NCBI GenBank assembly: GCA_038214685.1
Contig: JBBQRO010000080.1
Location: forward strand, 1-14,102
From: CADCTB01 sp038214685
GTDB lineage: Bacteria; Actinomycetota; Acidimicrobiia; Acidimicrobiales; AC-14
Reading direction: 5' to 3'
Length of the DNA stretch: 14,102 bases
Positions 1-6,296 of this stretch are shown piece by piece; the first letter of the stretch is position 1; every line of letters begins with the position of its first letter. The notes under the pieces were generated by a model. That model saw nothing but the letters and a program-made list of their open reading frames with translations, ran no database searches and had not been told where the DNA came from. A program made the translations under genes and the position numbers.

Positions 1-371
1 CGCACCTTCTTCTTTCCGGCGACGGTCTTCTTGGGGCCCTTGCGGGTGCGGGCGTTGGTGTGGGTGCGCTGGCCGCGCACCGGCAGGCCCCGGCGGTGGC
101 GGATGCCCTGGTAGCAGCCGATCTCGATCTTGCGCTTGATGTCCTGGGCCACGTCGCGCCGCAGGTCACCTTCGACCTTGAGGTTGGCATCGATGTGGTT
201 GCGGAGCTGGGCGACCTCTTCCTCGGTAAGGTCCCGCACCCGGGTGTTCGGGTCGATGCCCGTGTCCGTGCACACCCGGTGGGCGGTGGTGCGCCCGATG
301 CCGAGGATGTAGGTGAGAGAGATCTCCAGCCGCTTCTCGCGAGGAATGTCGACGCCTGCGATACGAGCCAT
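1..371 (-). CDS. rpsM: 30S ribosomal protein S13, 3' end cut by window edge
   Basis: S13 sits in the head of the 30S subunit and contacts the P-site tRNA and the 50S bridge region. The reading frame opens with MARIAGVDIPREKRLEI, the conserved S13 N-terminus, and continues through a helix-two-turn-helix segment (ILGIGRTTAHRV) to the basic tail RGQRTHTNARTRKGP near residues 100-113. About 123 residues are visible, close to the usual full length, so only the last few codons are missing. The ATG at 371 has a clear AGGAG six bases upstream that overlaps the rpmJ stop. It follows rpmJ after 9 bases, the normal start of the alpha operon (rpsM-rpsK-rpsD-rpoA); the rest would lie outside the window. 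Confidence 0.97.
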   Translation of the reverse strand, partial: MARIAGVDIPREKRLEISLTYILGIGRTTAHRVCTDTGIDPNTRVRDLTEEEVAQLRNHIDANLKVEGDLRRDVAQDIKRKIEIGCYQGIRHRRGLPVRGQRTHTNARTRKGPKKTVAGKKKV

Positions 372-380
372 GTCGCGCTC

Positions 381-494
381 CTAGCCTTGCCGCTGCTTGT
401 GGCGGGGGTTCGAGCAGATCACCATGACCCTGCCCTCGCGACGAATGACCTTGCAGCGCTCGCAGATCTTCTTCACGCTCGGCTTGACCTTCAC
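381..494 (-). CDS. rpmJ: 50S ribosomal protein L36 (zinc-binding C+ form), 37 aa
   Basis: This very small gene encodes L36, a zinc-ribbon protein of the large subunit. The product begins MKVKPSVKKICERCKVIRR and has the full metal set Cys11, Cys14, Cys27 and His32, so it is the zinc-binding form and not the cysteine-free paralogue. Length (37 aa) is typical. The start is GTG at 494, preceded by AAGGG six bases upstream; no ATG is available at the right place. It lies 27 bases after infA and 9 bases before rpsM, the standard infA-rpmJ-rpsM arrangement, so the three are probably cotranscribed. Confidence 0.95.
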   Translation of the reverse strand: MKVKPSVKKICERCKVIRREGRVMVICSNPRHKQRQG

Positions 495-521
495 TGTGTG
501 CCCTTCACTCGAAACTGCTCT

Positions 522-746
522 CTACTTGTAGCGGTAGGTGATTCGGCCGCGACTGATGTCGTATGGCGTCAGCTCCACCTGGACCCGGTCACCAGGGAGG
601 ATCCGGATGTAGTGCATCCGCATCTTCCCTGAGATGTGAGCCAGGACCTTGTGACCGTTTTCCAGCTCGACGCGGAACATGGCGTTGGGCAGCGGTTCGG
701 TGACCGTACCCTCCATCACGATGGCGTCTTCCTTGGGCTTGGGCAG
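522..746 (-). CDS. infA: Translation initiation factor IF-1, probable CTG start
   Basis: IF-1 binds the 30S A site during initiation. The OB-fold sequence is unmistakable (GTVTEPLPNAMFRVELENG, then LAHISGKMRMHYIRILPGD, ending SRGRITYRYK). ATG- or GTG-only gene calling starts at GTG 719, giving 65 aa and losing the conserved N-terminal KED-I segment. Extending in frame gives PKPKEDAIVMEG, which aligns with the KEDNIEMQG region of E. coli IF-1. The codon at the natural start is CTG (744-746), and AGGAG lies eight bases upstream of it. This yields 74 aa, close to the family norm of about 72. I therefore favour CTG at 746. GTG at 719 has a weaker AAGGA ten bases upstream and remains possible. It is followed by rpmJ after 27 bases. 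Confidence 0.93.
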   Translation of the reverse strand: MPKPKEDAIVMEGTVTEPLPNAMFRVELENGHKVLAHISGKMRMHYIRILPGDRVQVELTPYDISRGRITYRYK

Positions 747-863
747 GTGAATCTCTCCTGACGACGCGTCTCAACCAGCAAACTGCCGGGGGACAGATGA
801 ACAGAGTAACCCACTTCGGCGCGGTAGGTTCCCGGAGGTCCGCGCGCGGGCGCTCGAGAGGTG
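747..863 (-). promoter_or_regulatory. map-infA intergenic region with probable promoter
   Basis: This 117-base gap is one of only two sizeable gaps in the array and separates map from infA-rpmJ-rpsM. On the sense strand a TACTCT hexamer (803-808) fits a TANNNT -10 box, but no TTGACA-like -35 is seen at 17 bases. The same stretch also fits an extracytoplasmic-sigma pattern: GGAAC (828-832) and GTT (808-810) separated by 17 bases. A small hairpin (775-789, six pairs including one G-U, three-base loop) lies in the presumed leader. An infA-proximal promoter is plausible from position and sequence; which sigma factor would read it is inference. Confidence 0.45.
753..760 (-). promoter_or_regulatory. 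Ribosome binding site deciding the infA CTG start
   Basis: The sense strand reads CAGGAGAG here. Its AGGAG core (755-759) ends eight bases before the CTG at 746, an ideal spacing. It is far too distant (about 35 bases) to serve the GTG at 719, and only two bases from an in-frame ATT at 752. The site is the main nucleotide-level argument for the non-canonical start. Confidence 0.65.
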
Positions 864-1613
864 CTAGTCCAGAACGGTCAGCACCTCGGGTCCGTTCTCG
901 GTAACGGCGATCGAGTGCTCGAAGTGGGCCGACAGCATGCCGTCGGCGGTGACCACCGTCCAGCCGTCGTCGTTGAGCTGCGTCTCGGCGCTCCCGAGGT
1001 TGACCATGGGCTCCACGGCAAACACGTGGCCGACCTTGAGCTTCATGCCCTTGCCCGGGTCGCCGTAGTTCGGCACCTGGGGCTCCTCGTGCATGGCCCG
1101 GCCGATACCGTGGCCCACGTACTCACGGACCACCGAGAACCCCGCCCCATCGGCCACCGTCTGCACGGCGTGGCCGATGTCGGACAGGCGGGCCCCCTTA
1201 CGCACATGTTGGATGCCCGCCCACAGGCTCTCCTCGGTGACGAGCAGCAGCTTGCGGGCCTCCTCGGAGATCTCGCCGACCGGAAAGGTGCGGGCCGCAT
1301 CGCCGTGCCAACCGTCGATGATGGCCCCACAGTCGATCGAGAGGATGTCCCCCTCCATCAGGGTGTACGTCCCTGGAATGCCGTGGACAATCACGTCGTT
1401 CGGCGACGTGCAGATTACCGCCGGGTACCCGTGGTAGTTCAGGAAGTTCGACTTGGCCTTCCGCCGGGACAGCACCTCCCGAGCCACCTTGTCGAGATCC
1501 TTGGTGGTGATGCCCGGCCGGGCTGCCGCTTCACATGCTTCGAGCATCTCGGCCACGACCCGCCCCGCCTGGCGCATCTTGGCGATCTCCGCCGGCGATT
1601 TCAGGGTGATCAC
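864..1613 (-). CDS. map: Methionine aminopeptidase, type I
   Basis: Cytoplasmic metalloenzyme that removes the initiator methionine from nascent proteins. The frame gives 249 aa with the pita-bread fold landmarks in order: HGYPAVICTSPNDVIVHGIP (His78), LSIDCGAIIDGWHGDAARTF (metal ligands Asp94 and Asp105), YVGHGIGRAMHEEP (His168, His175), FAVEPMV (Glu201) and HFEHSIAVTE (Glu232). All five metal ligands of the family are present. There is no long N-terminal zinc-finger extension. The start is GTG at 1613, forming a GTGA four-base overlap with the adk stop; there is no strong ribosome binding site, so translation probably depends on coupling to adk. The secY-adk-map order is common in actinobacteria and Firmicutes. 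Confidence 0.96.
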   Translation of the reverse strand: MITLKSPAEIAKMRQAGRVVAEMLEACEAAARPGITTKDLDKVAREVLSRRKAKSNFLNYHGYPAVICTSPNDVIVHGIPGTYTLMEGDILSIDCGAIIDGWHGDAARTFPVGEISEEARKLLLVTEESLWAGIQHVRKGARLSDIGHAVQTVADGAGFSVVREYVGHGIGRAMHEEPQVPNYGDPGKGMKLKVGHVFAVEPMVNLGSAETQLNDDGWTVVTADGMLSAHFEHSIAVTENGPEVLTVLD

Positions 1614-2272
1614 CTGCGGGCCAGTCGGTTCTCGATGGCCCGAAGGAGGCGGCGGGTGACGGTGTCGGGGTCGCCCTCGCCGTCGACCGCAGCCAGGCGG
1701 TCGGTGGCCAGGTACCAGGCCACCAGGGGTGCGGTCTGCTTGTCGTACTGGTCGAGGCGGCGGCCGATGACCGCCTCGGTATCGTCCTCGCGCTGGACGA
1801 CGCTGCCGCCGCACTCGTCGCAGCTCCAGTCCTGCTTGGGCGGGGCGTCGACGCTGTAGTTGAGCCCGCAGACGCTGCACACCCGGCGACTGGCCAGCCG
1901 CTTCAGCACCACCCCGGTGGGAACGTCGAGCTCGATGACCAGGTCGACGTGGTGGGGACTCAGCATCTCGTCGAGGGCCCCGGCCTGGGCCACGTTGCGG
2001 GGGAAACCCTCCATCACGAAGCCGCTGTCGGCGGCGTCAAGCTCGGTCAGGCGCTCCCGCACCATCTCGTTGACCACCTCGTCGGGCACCAGGTCGCCCG
2101 ACTCCATGTACGAGGAGGCCCGCCGGCCCACGTCGGCGTCACCCTTGACGAACATGCGGAACATGTCGCCGGTCGAGATCCGGGGCACCCCGAAGTGCTG
2201 GGACAACCGGATGGCCTGCGTCCCCTTTCCGGCTCCCTGCTTGCCCAGGATGACCAACCGAGTGGCCAGCAC
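1610..2272 (-). CDS. adk: Adenylate kinase, zinc-containing long-LID form
   Basis: Catalyses ATP + AMP to 2 ADP in the cytoplasm. The 220-aa product begins LATRLVILGKQGAGKGTQ, with the P-loop at residues 10-18. It continues with the AMP-binding segment (RISTGDMFR, then SGDLVPDEVV), GFPRN at 89-93, and a long LID domain with a zinc motif Cys132-x2-Cys135 and Cys151-x2-Cys154. The family usually reads GPPGAGKGT and DGFPR; here they are GKQGAGKGT and EGFPR, conservative but worth noting. The start is GTG at 2272, which shares its first G with the secY TAG stop (TAGTG), so reinitiation after secY is likely. No ATG lies in the right region; a TTG eighteen bases further in is the only nearby alternative. 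Confidence 0.95.
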   Translation of the reverse strand: MLATRLVILGKQGAGKGTQAIRLSQHFGVPRISTGDMFRMFVKGDADVGRRASSYMESGDLVPDEVVNEMVRERLTELDAADSGFVMEGFPRNVAQAGALDEMLSPHHVDLVIELDVPTGVVLKRLASRRVCSVCGLNYSVDAPPKQDWSCDECGGSVVQREDDTEAVIGRRLDQYDKQTAPLVAWYLATDRLAAVDGEGDPDTVTRRLLRAIENRLARR

Positions 2273-3564
2273 TACGCGAGAAAGCCCTCGTAGTTCCGCA
2301 TCATCAGCTGGCTGTCGATCTGCTTCATCGTTTCCAGGGCCACACCCACGGCGATGAGGATGGTGGTCCCCCCGAACGGGAACTGCTGGACGCCGTAGAG
2401 CGACAGCAGGATGTTGGGGACCAAGGCGATGGCGGCGAGAAATAACGAGCCCGGCAGGGTGATGCGGTTGAGGATCTGGGCCAGGTAGCGCTCGGTGGGC
2501 GGCCCGGGGCGGATCCCGGGGATGAACCCACCCTGCTTGCGGATGATGTCGGCCTGTTGCTGTGGGTTGAAGGTGATGGCGGTGTAGAAGTACGTGAAGA
2601 ACACGATGAGCAGGCCATAGGTGAGGATGTAGACGATGTTGTCCTGCTGCACGAGGTACTTGTTGATGAAGTCGACCACCACCTCCCACTGCACGATGTT
2701 GGAGAGCAGCACCGGAAAGTAGAGCACCGAGCTGGCAAAGATGATGGGGATGATGCCGGCCTGGTTCACCTTGAGCGGGATGTAGGTGCTCTGCCCTCCG
2801 TACATCCGCCGGCCGACCACCCGCTTGGCGAACTGCACGGGGATTCGGCGCTGACCCTGCTCGACGAACACGATGGCCACGATCATCCCGAGAGCCAGGA
2901 GCAGGAACAGGGCGAGGGCGAAGTTCCCCTTCTGGGCCCCGATGTTGCCGACCTGAGCGGGCATGCGGCTGACCACGTTGGCAAAGATGAGGATCGACAT
3001 CCCGTTCCCGATGCCCCGCTGGGTGATCAGCTCGCCCATCCACATGACGACCGCGGTGCCGGCGGTAATGGTGAGGACGATCAGGGCGACGTGGGGCACG
3101 TCGAAGGTGGTGACCAGCCTGAGGTTGGTGTCGGTGCCCGAGCCCAGGAGCCCGTTGTTGAACTGGTAGGTGATCCCTGTGGCCTGGAGGACGGCGAGGC
3201 CGACGGTCATGTACCGGGTCCACTGGGTGATCTTCTTCTGCCCGACCGCGCCCTGCTTCTGCCACTGCTCGATCTTGGGGATCACCACCGCCAGCAGCTG
3301 CATGATGATCGAGCTGGTGATGTACGGCATGATCCCGAGGGCGAACACCGCCATCTGGGTCAGTGCGCCGCCTGAGAACAGGTTCAGGAAGCCCAGCACG
3401 CCGCCCTCGTCGGCCTGGCGCTGGAGGTCCTGCACGGCCGCGAAGTCGATGCCCGGCACGGTCACGTTGGAACCGAGCCGGTACAGGAAGATCACGAACA
3501 GCGTGAACAGGATCTTGTTGCGGAGGTCTACGACCTTGAAGATGTTCTTCAGGCTCGACAGCAT
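2272..3564 (-). CDS. secY: Preprotein translocase channel subunit SecY
   Basis: SecY forms the membrane channel of the Sec translocon with SecE and SecG. The 430-aa product has the expected ten hydrophobic segments, beginning with LFTLFVIFLYRLGSNVTVPG after a short cytoplasmic N-terminus (MLSSLKNIFKVVDLRNK). It has the conserved loops GMSILIFANVV and RRIPVQFAKRVVGRRMYGG, the second being the cytoplasmic loop that engages ribosomes and SecA. Length matches actinobacterial SecY. The ATG at 3564 has GAGGA four bases upstream. Its position after rplO is the standard one in the spc operon, and it overlaps adk by one base. The 78 bases before it are in frame with no stop (listed separately). Confidence 0.97.
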   Translation of the reverse strand: MLSSLKNIFKVVDLRNKILFTLFVIFLYRLGSNVTVPGIDFAAVQDLQRQADEGGVLGFLNLFSGGALTQMAVFALGIMPYITSSIIMQLLAVVIPKIEQWQKQGAVGQKKITQWTRYMTVGLAVLQATGITYQFNNGLLGSGTDTNLRLVTTFDVPHVALIVLTITAGTAVVMWMGELITQRGIGNGMSILIFANVVSRMPAQVGNIGAQKGNFALALFLLLALGMIVAIVFVEQGQRRIPVQFAKRVVGRRMYGGQSTYIPLKVNQAGIIPIIFASSVLYFPVLLSNIVQWEVVVDFINKYLVQQDNIVYILTYGLLIVFFTYFYTAITFNPQQQADIIRKQGGFIPGIRPGPPTERYLAQILNRITLPGSLFLAAIALVPNILLSLYGVQQFPFGGTTILIAVGVALETMKQIDSQLMMRNYEGFLA

Positions 3565-3642
3565 GACGTCCTCAAGTTTCTCAGACGGCTCGGACTCGGC
3601 ATTCTCAGACTGATCAGGGTAGTTGTCAGCGGCCGGGAGGGC
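3565..3642 (-). other. rplO-secY spacer, open and in frame with both genes
   Basis: The 78 bases between the rplO TGA and the secY ATG form 26 sense codons in the frame of both genes. They would translate as an acidic, Ser/Glu-rich string (LPAADNYPDQSENAESEPSE followed by KLEDV). There is no ATG, GTG, TTG or CTG in frame, so no normal start exists within it. A nine-base direct repeat (plus strand TTCTCAGAC at 3578-3586 and 3602-3610) and a CTGATCAG palindrome lie inside. About 8 of 26 codons end in A or T, more than in the flanking genes. I treat it as a spacer, possibly a decayed tail of L15 or head of SecY. Confidence 0.5.
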
Positions 3643-4131
3643 TCAGCGGTTCGACAGGGCATTGCCCTTGGCCGGCGGCCGCCCGTGGTTGAACGGCGGG
3701 GGAAGGAGCTCGATCGTGCCGCCACCGGCGACGATGGCCTCCTCAGCCGACTTGGAGAACCCGTGGGCCGAGACCCGCAGGGCGCGGGACAGCTCGCCCC
3801 GGCCCAGGACTTTCACCAGCCCGTGCTTGTGCACCAGGCCCTTGGCCCGGAGGGTGTCGGGGGTGACCTCGTCGCCCTCGAACTCCTGAAGGGTGTCGAG
3901 GTTGACCACCACGTACTCCACCCGGAAGGGGTTGCGGAACCCCTTGAGCTTGGGCACCCGGCGGCTCAAAGGCATCTGACCGCCCTCGAACCCGGGCTTG
4001 ACCGAGCCACGGGCGTGCTGGCCCTTGGTGCCTCGACCGGCGGTCTTGCCGCCCTTGCCGCCGATGCCGCGACCGACCCGGCGACGGTCCTTCGTCGATC
4101 CGGGAGCGGGCTTCAGATCGTGGACCTTCAT
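3643..4131 (-). CDS. rplO: 50S ribosomal protein L15
   Basis: L15 is an assembly protein of the large subunit that threads an extended basic N-terminus into 23S rRNA. The 162-aa product starts MKVHDLKPAPGSTKDRRRVG and carries the glycine/arginine-rich segment around residues 20-45 (GRGIGGKGGKTAGRGTKGQH), then FEGGQMPLSRRVPKLKG, and a globular C-terminal half ending at a beta strand plus a short basic tail (about 15 residues longer than the E. coli protein). The ATG at 4131 overlaps the rpmD stop in an ATGA four-base junction, implying translational coupling. It precedes secY by 78 bases. Confidence 0.97.
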   Translation of the reverse strand: MKVHDLKPAPGSTKDRRRVGRGIGGKGGKTAGRGTKGQHARGSVKPGFEGGQMPLSRRVPKLKGFRNPFRVEYVVVNLDTLQEFEGDEVTPDTLRAKGLVHKHGLVKVLGRGELSRALRVSAHGFSKSAEEAIVAGGGTIELLPPPFNHGRPPAKGNALSNR

Positions 4132-4343
4132 GCCAGTTCTCCCGCGGCTGCAGAGCCGCCATCAGCTGCTGCTTCAACGGTGATGAGGTGCGTCACCCTG
4201 GCCAGCATGCCCCGGACATCGGGGCTGTCGGGCAGGTTGGTGCTCCGCCCGATACCGCCCAGGCCGAGGGCCTTCATGGTCTTGCGGTGCACCGGCTTGG
4301 TGCCGATGGTGGACTTCACCTGGGTCACGGTGAGGCGGGCCAT
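4128..4343 (-). CDS. rpmD: 50S ribosomal protein L30
   Basis: A small large-subunit protein of the ferredoxin-like L30/L7e fold. The product (71 aa) begins MARLTVTQVKSTIGTKPVHR and continues KTMKALGLGGIGRS, the signature of bacterial L30, which is normally about 60 aa; the extra ten residues form an Ala/Gly-rich tail (EAAADGGSAAAGELA). The ATG at 4343 overlaps the rpsE TGA by one base (TGATG), and its own stop overlaps the rplO start, so it is coupled on both sides. Its place between rpsE and rplO is canonical for the spc operon. Confidence 0.96.
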   Translation of the reverse strand: MARLTVTQVKSTIGTKPVHRKTMKALGLGGIGRSTNLPDSPDVRGMLARVTHLITVEAAADGGSAAAGELA

Positions 4344-4891
4344 CAGGCCACCTCCACCGGGTTGTGGGGGCCGCGCTGGCTCTCCTGATAGGCGCGCAGC
4401 AGGCCAGGAGGCGTGACCTCTTCGGGGGACTTGCCCCGCTTGCGAGCCACTTCGTCGGGCCGCATCAGGCCCTTGAGCCCAGCGACGGTGGCGTGGGCCA
4501 CATTGATGGCGTTCGACGACCCGAGCGACTTGGCCAGGATGTCGTGGACGCCGGCCGACTCGAGGATGGCCCGGGCCGCACCACCGGCGATGACGCCGGT
4601 ACCGGGGGCGGCCGGCTTGAGCAGCACCCGTCCGGCGCCCCGCTCGCCCAGGATGGGATGGGTGATGGTGCTGCCGGCCAGGGGCACCTCGAAAAGTTCC
4701 TTCTTGGCCTCTTCGATCCCCTTCTGGATGGCGGCGGGCACCTCTTTGGCCTTGCCGTAGCCCAGGCCGACCTTCCCGGCGCCGTCTCCGACCACCACCA
4801 GGGCGGTGAAGGAGAAACGGCGGCCACCCTTGACCACCTTGGCCACCCGGTTGATGGCGATGACGCGTTCGACGTAGGGACTCTCGGCCAT
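4343..4891 (-). CDS. rpsE: 30S ribosomal protein S5
   Basis: S5 is part of the 30S accuracy centre and mRNA entry region. The 182-aa product has the double-stranded RNA-binding N-terminal half (ERVIAINRVAKVVKGGRRFS, then FTALVVVGDGAGKVGLGYGK, residues 8-47) and the C-terminal alpha/beta half with VLLKPAAPGTGVIAGGAARA and GSSNAINVAHATVAGL. The loop around residues 20-30 (VVKGGRRFSFTA) is the site of classical spectinomycin-resistance mutations in other species and looks wild type. The ATG at 4891 begins two bases after the rplR TAG. The C-terminus (PPGLLRAYQESQRGP) extends slightly past the E. coli end. Confidence 0.97.
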   Translation of the reverse strand: MAESPYVERVIAINRVAKVVKGGRRFSFTALVVVGDGAGKVGLGYGKAKEVPAAIQKGIEEAKKELFEVPLAGSTITHPILGERGAGRVLLKPAAPGTGVIAGGAARAILESAGVHDILAKSLGSSNAINVAHATVAGLKGLMRPDEVARKRGKSPEEVTPPGLLRAYQESQRGPHNPVEVA

Positions 4892-4893
4892 GA

Positions 4894-5259
4894 CTAGAAC
4901 TCCAATCCGGCTTTGCGGGCTGCGTCGGCGACTGCAGCAACCCGGCCGTGGTAAAGGTTGCCGCCCCGATCGAAGACGACCTTCTCGACTCCAGCGGCCT
5001 TCGCCCGCTCGGCCACGAGCCGGCCGACGGAGGCGGCCGCGTCCTTGTTGCCGGTGGGGCCCGACCGGAGGTCGCCCTCAACCGTGCTGGCCGCGGCCAG
5101 GGTGCGCCCGGCCACGTCGTCGATCACCTGGGCGGTGACGTGCTTGTTCGACCGGAAGACGGCAAGGCGCGGCCGCTCGGCCGTGCCCTTCACCAGCTTG
5201 CGGACGCGGAAGTGGCGGCGCTTGCGGGCCACCTGCTTCTTCTTGGTGGAAAAACTCAT
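4894..5259 (-). CDS. rplR: 50S ribosomal protein L18
   Basis: L18 binds 5S rRNA together with L5 and anchors it in the central protuberance. The 121-aa product has the basic N-terminal segment (KKKQVARKRRHFRVRKLVKG), then ERPRLAVFRSNKHVTAQVID, and ends VADAARKAGLEF, a typical bacterial L18 ending. The ATG at 5259 has GGAGAG four bases upstream. It is preceded by a 70-base spacer from rplF that contains a long inverted repeat, the only sizeable gap inside the spc block upstream of rplO. Confidence 0.97.
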   Translation of the reverse strand: MSFSTKKKQVARKRRHFRVRKLVKGTAERPRLAVFRSNKHVTAQVIDDVAGRTLAAASTVEGDLRSGPTGNKDAAASVGRLVAERAKAAGVEKVVFDRGGNLYHGRVAAVADAARKAGLEF

Positions 5260-5269
5260 GCGGCTCTCC

Positions 5270-5317
5270 GTTCTGGCTGCAGTTGACCGCAGATACGCGG
5301 CCAGGTGCAGCCAAAAC
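5270..5317 (-). promoter_or_regulatory. Long inverted repeat / RNA hairpin ahead of rplR
   Basis: In the rplF-rplR spacer the arms 5270-5281 and 5306-5317 pair over 12 positions in the sense RNA, eleven Watson-Crick and one G-U, around a 24-base loop. The loop holds a second short helix (5287-5290 with 5297-5300). The hairpin ends one base before the GGAGAG ribosome binding site of rplR. No U-run follows in either direction, so it is not a standard intrinsic terminator. A translational control element or an RNase processing site is inferred. Confidence 0.6.
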
Positions 5318-5329
5318 CCTCGGGGTGGG

Positions 5330-5869
5330 TCACTTGGCGGCCTTGCCGGCCTTGCGCCGGACGACCTCGCCGGCGTAGCGGACGCCCTTGCCCTTGTAGG
5401 GCTCGGGCTTGCGGATGCTGCGGATGTTGGCGGCCACCTGGCCGACGGCTTCCTTGTCGATGCCGCGAACGGTGATCTTGGTGGGTACCGGCGTCTCGAA
5501 GGTGATCCCTTCGGGAGCGTCGACGGAGACCGGGTGGCTGAAGCCGAGGGCCAAGTCGAGCTTGGCCGGCGTGGTGGCCGCGGCCCGGTACCCGACGCCC
5601 ACGATCTCGAGGTCGCGGGAGAAGCCGTCGGTGACGCCGACCACCATGTTGTTGACCAGCGAGCGGGTGAGCCCGTGAAGGGCCCGGTGCTGGCGCTGGT
5701 CGGTTGGGCGCTCCACGAGGAGTACGGCGTCGTCCTGGCGGACCGTGATGTCGCGAGGAAGCTCGCGCTCGAGCGTGCCCTTGGGACCGCTCACCTTCAC
5801 GTGGCGGTCGTTCACTTCGACGGTGACGCCGGAGGGTACCGGGATGGGGCTTCTACCGATGCGTGACAT
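5330..5869 (-). CDS. rplF: 50S ribosomal protein L6
   Basis: L6 lies near the sarcin-ricin loop and factor-binding site. The 179-aa product shows the two tandem L6 domains: the first begins MSRIGRSPIPVPSGVTVEVN and includes VKVSGPKGTLERELP; the second runs from about residue 80 to RSIRKPEPYKGKGVRYAGEV, the conserved L6 signature near the C-terminus. Length is exactly typical. The ATG at 5869 has GGAGGGG upstream and lies 9 bases after rpsH. A 70-base spacer with an inverted repeat separates it from rplR. Confidence 0.97.
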   Translation of the reverse strand: MSRIGRSPIPVPSGVTVEVNDRHVKVSGPKGTLERELPRDITVRQDDAVLLVERPTDQRQHRALHGLTRSLVNNMVVGVTDGFSRDLEIVGVGYRAAATTPAKLDLALGFSHPVSVDAPEGITFETPVPTKITVRGIDKEAVGQVAANIRSIRKPEPYKGKGVRYAGEVVRRKAGKAAK

Positions 5870-5878
5870 GTCCCCTCC

Positions 5879-6283
5879 TCACCACACGTAGCAGAGGACT
5901 TCGCCACCGACCCGGCGCTGGCGCGCCTCGCGGTCGGTGAGCAGCCCCTGGCTGGTAGAGAGCACGGCAACGCCCAGGCCGCCGAGCACGCGCGGCAGGC
6001 TGTCGGCCTGGATGTAAACCCGCCGCCCTGGCTTGGACACCCGGCGCAGGCCCGAGATGGTGGGCAGGCGGTCGTGGGTGTACTTCATGGTGATCTCGAG
6101 AATGCGCCCGGGTCGGGTGCCGTCCTCGCTCACCTTGAAGTCCCCGATGTAGCCCTCGCGGCGAAGTATCGCGGCCAGGGCCTCCTTCAGCTTGGACGAC
6201 GGCATGCGCACGCTGTCCTGGCTGGCGGTGGCTCCGTTGCGCAGGCGCGTCAGCATGTCGGCGATCGGATCGGTCATGGTCAT
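5879..6283 (-). CDS. rpsH: 30S ribosomal protein S8
   Basis: S8 binds the central domain of 16S rRNA and, in E. coli, is the translational repressor of the spc operon. The 134-aa product begins MTMTDPIADMLTRLRNG and ends with the conserved GLLTDREARQRRVGGEVLCY segment. Two ATGs are close together; I chose 6283 because GGAGG stands six bases upstream, while the second at 6277 is 12 bases away from it. It lies 13 bases after rpsZ and 9 bases before rplF. No S8-binding-site mimic was recognised by eye near rplE, its usual place in E. coli. Confidence 0.96.
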   Translation of the reverse strand: MTMTDPIADMLTRLRNGATASQDSVRMPSSKLKEALAAILRREGYIGDFKVSEDGTRPGRILEITMKYTHDRLPTISGLRRVSKPGRRVYIQADSLPRVLGGLGVAVLSTSQGLLTDREARQRRVGGEVLCYVW

Positions 6284-6296
6284 CGGCGGCCTCCTC

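Noticed and set aside
750..752. ATT as the infA start, by analogy with infC
   Set aside because: Only two bases separate it from AGGAG, too close for initiation; CTG at 746 has ideal spacing and matches the family N-terminus.
861..1859. Plus-strand open frame (332 codons) opposite map and adk
   Set aside because: Fully antisense to two genes with intact active-site motifs; the product is His/Arg/Gly-rich with no recognised domain.
2557..3375. Plus-strand open frame (272 codons) opposite secY
   Set aside because: Its Asp/Glu/His/Gly/Leu-rich composition mirrors the hydrophobic SecY codons read backwards; no independent evidence for a gene.
5270..5317. Intrinsic terminator between rplF and rplR
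   Set aside because: The stem is long but no U-run follows it on either strand, and terminating here would cut off essential downstream genes.
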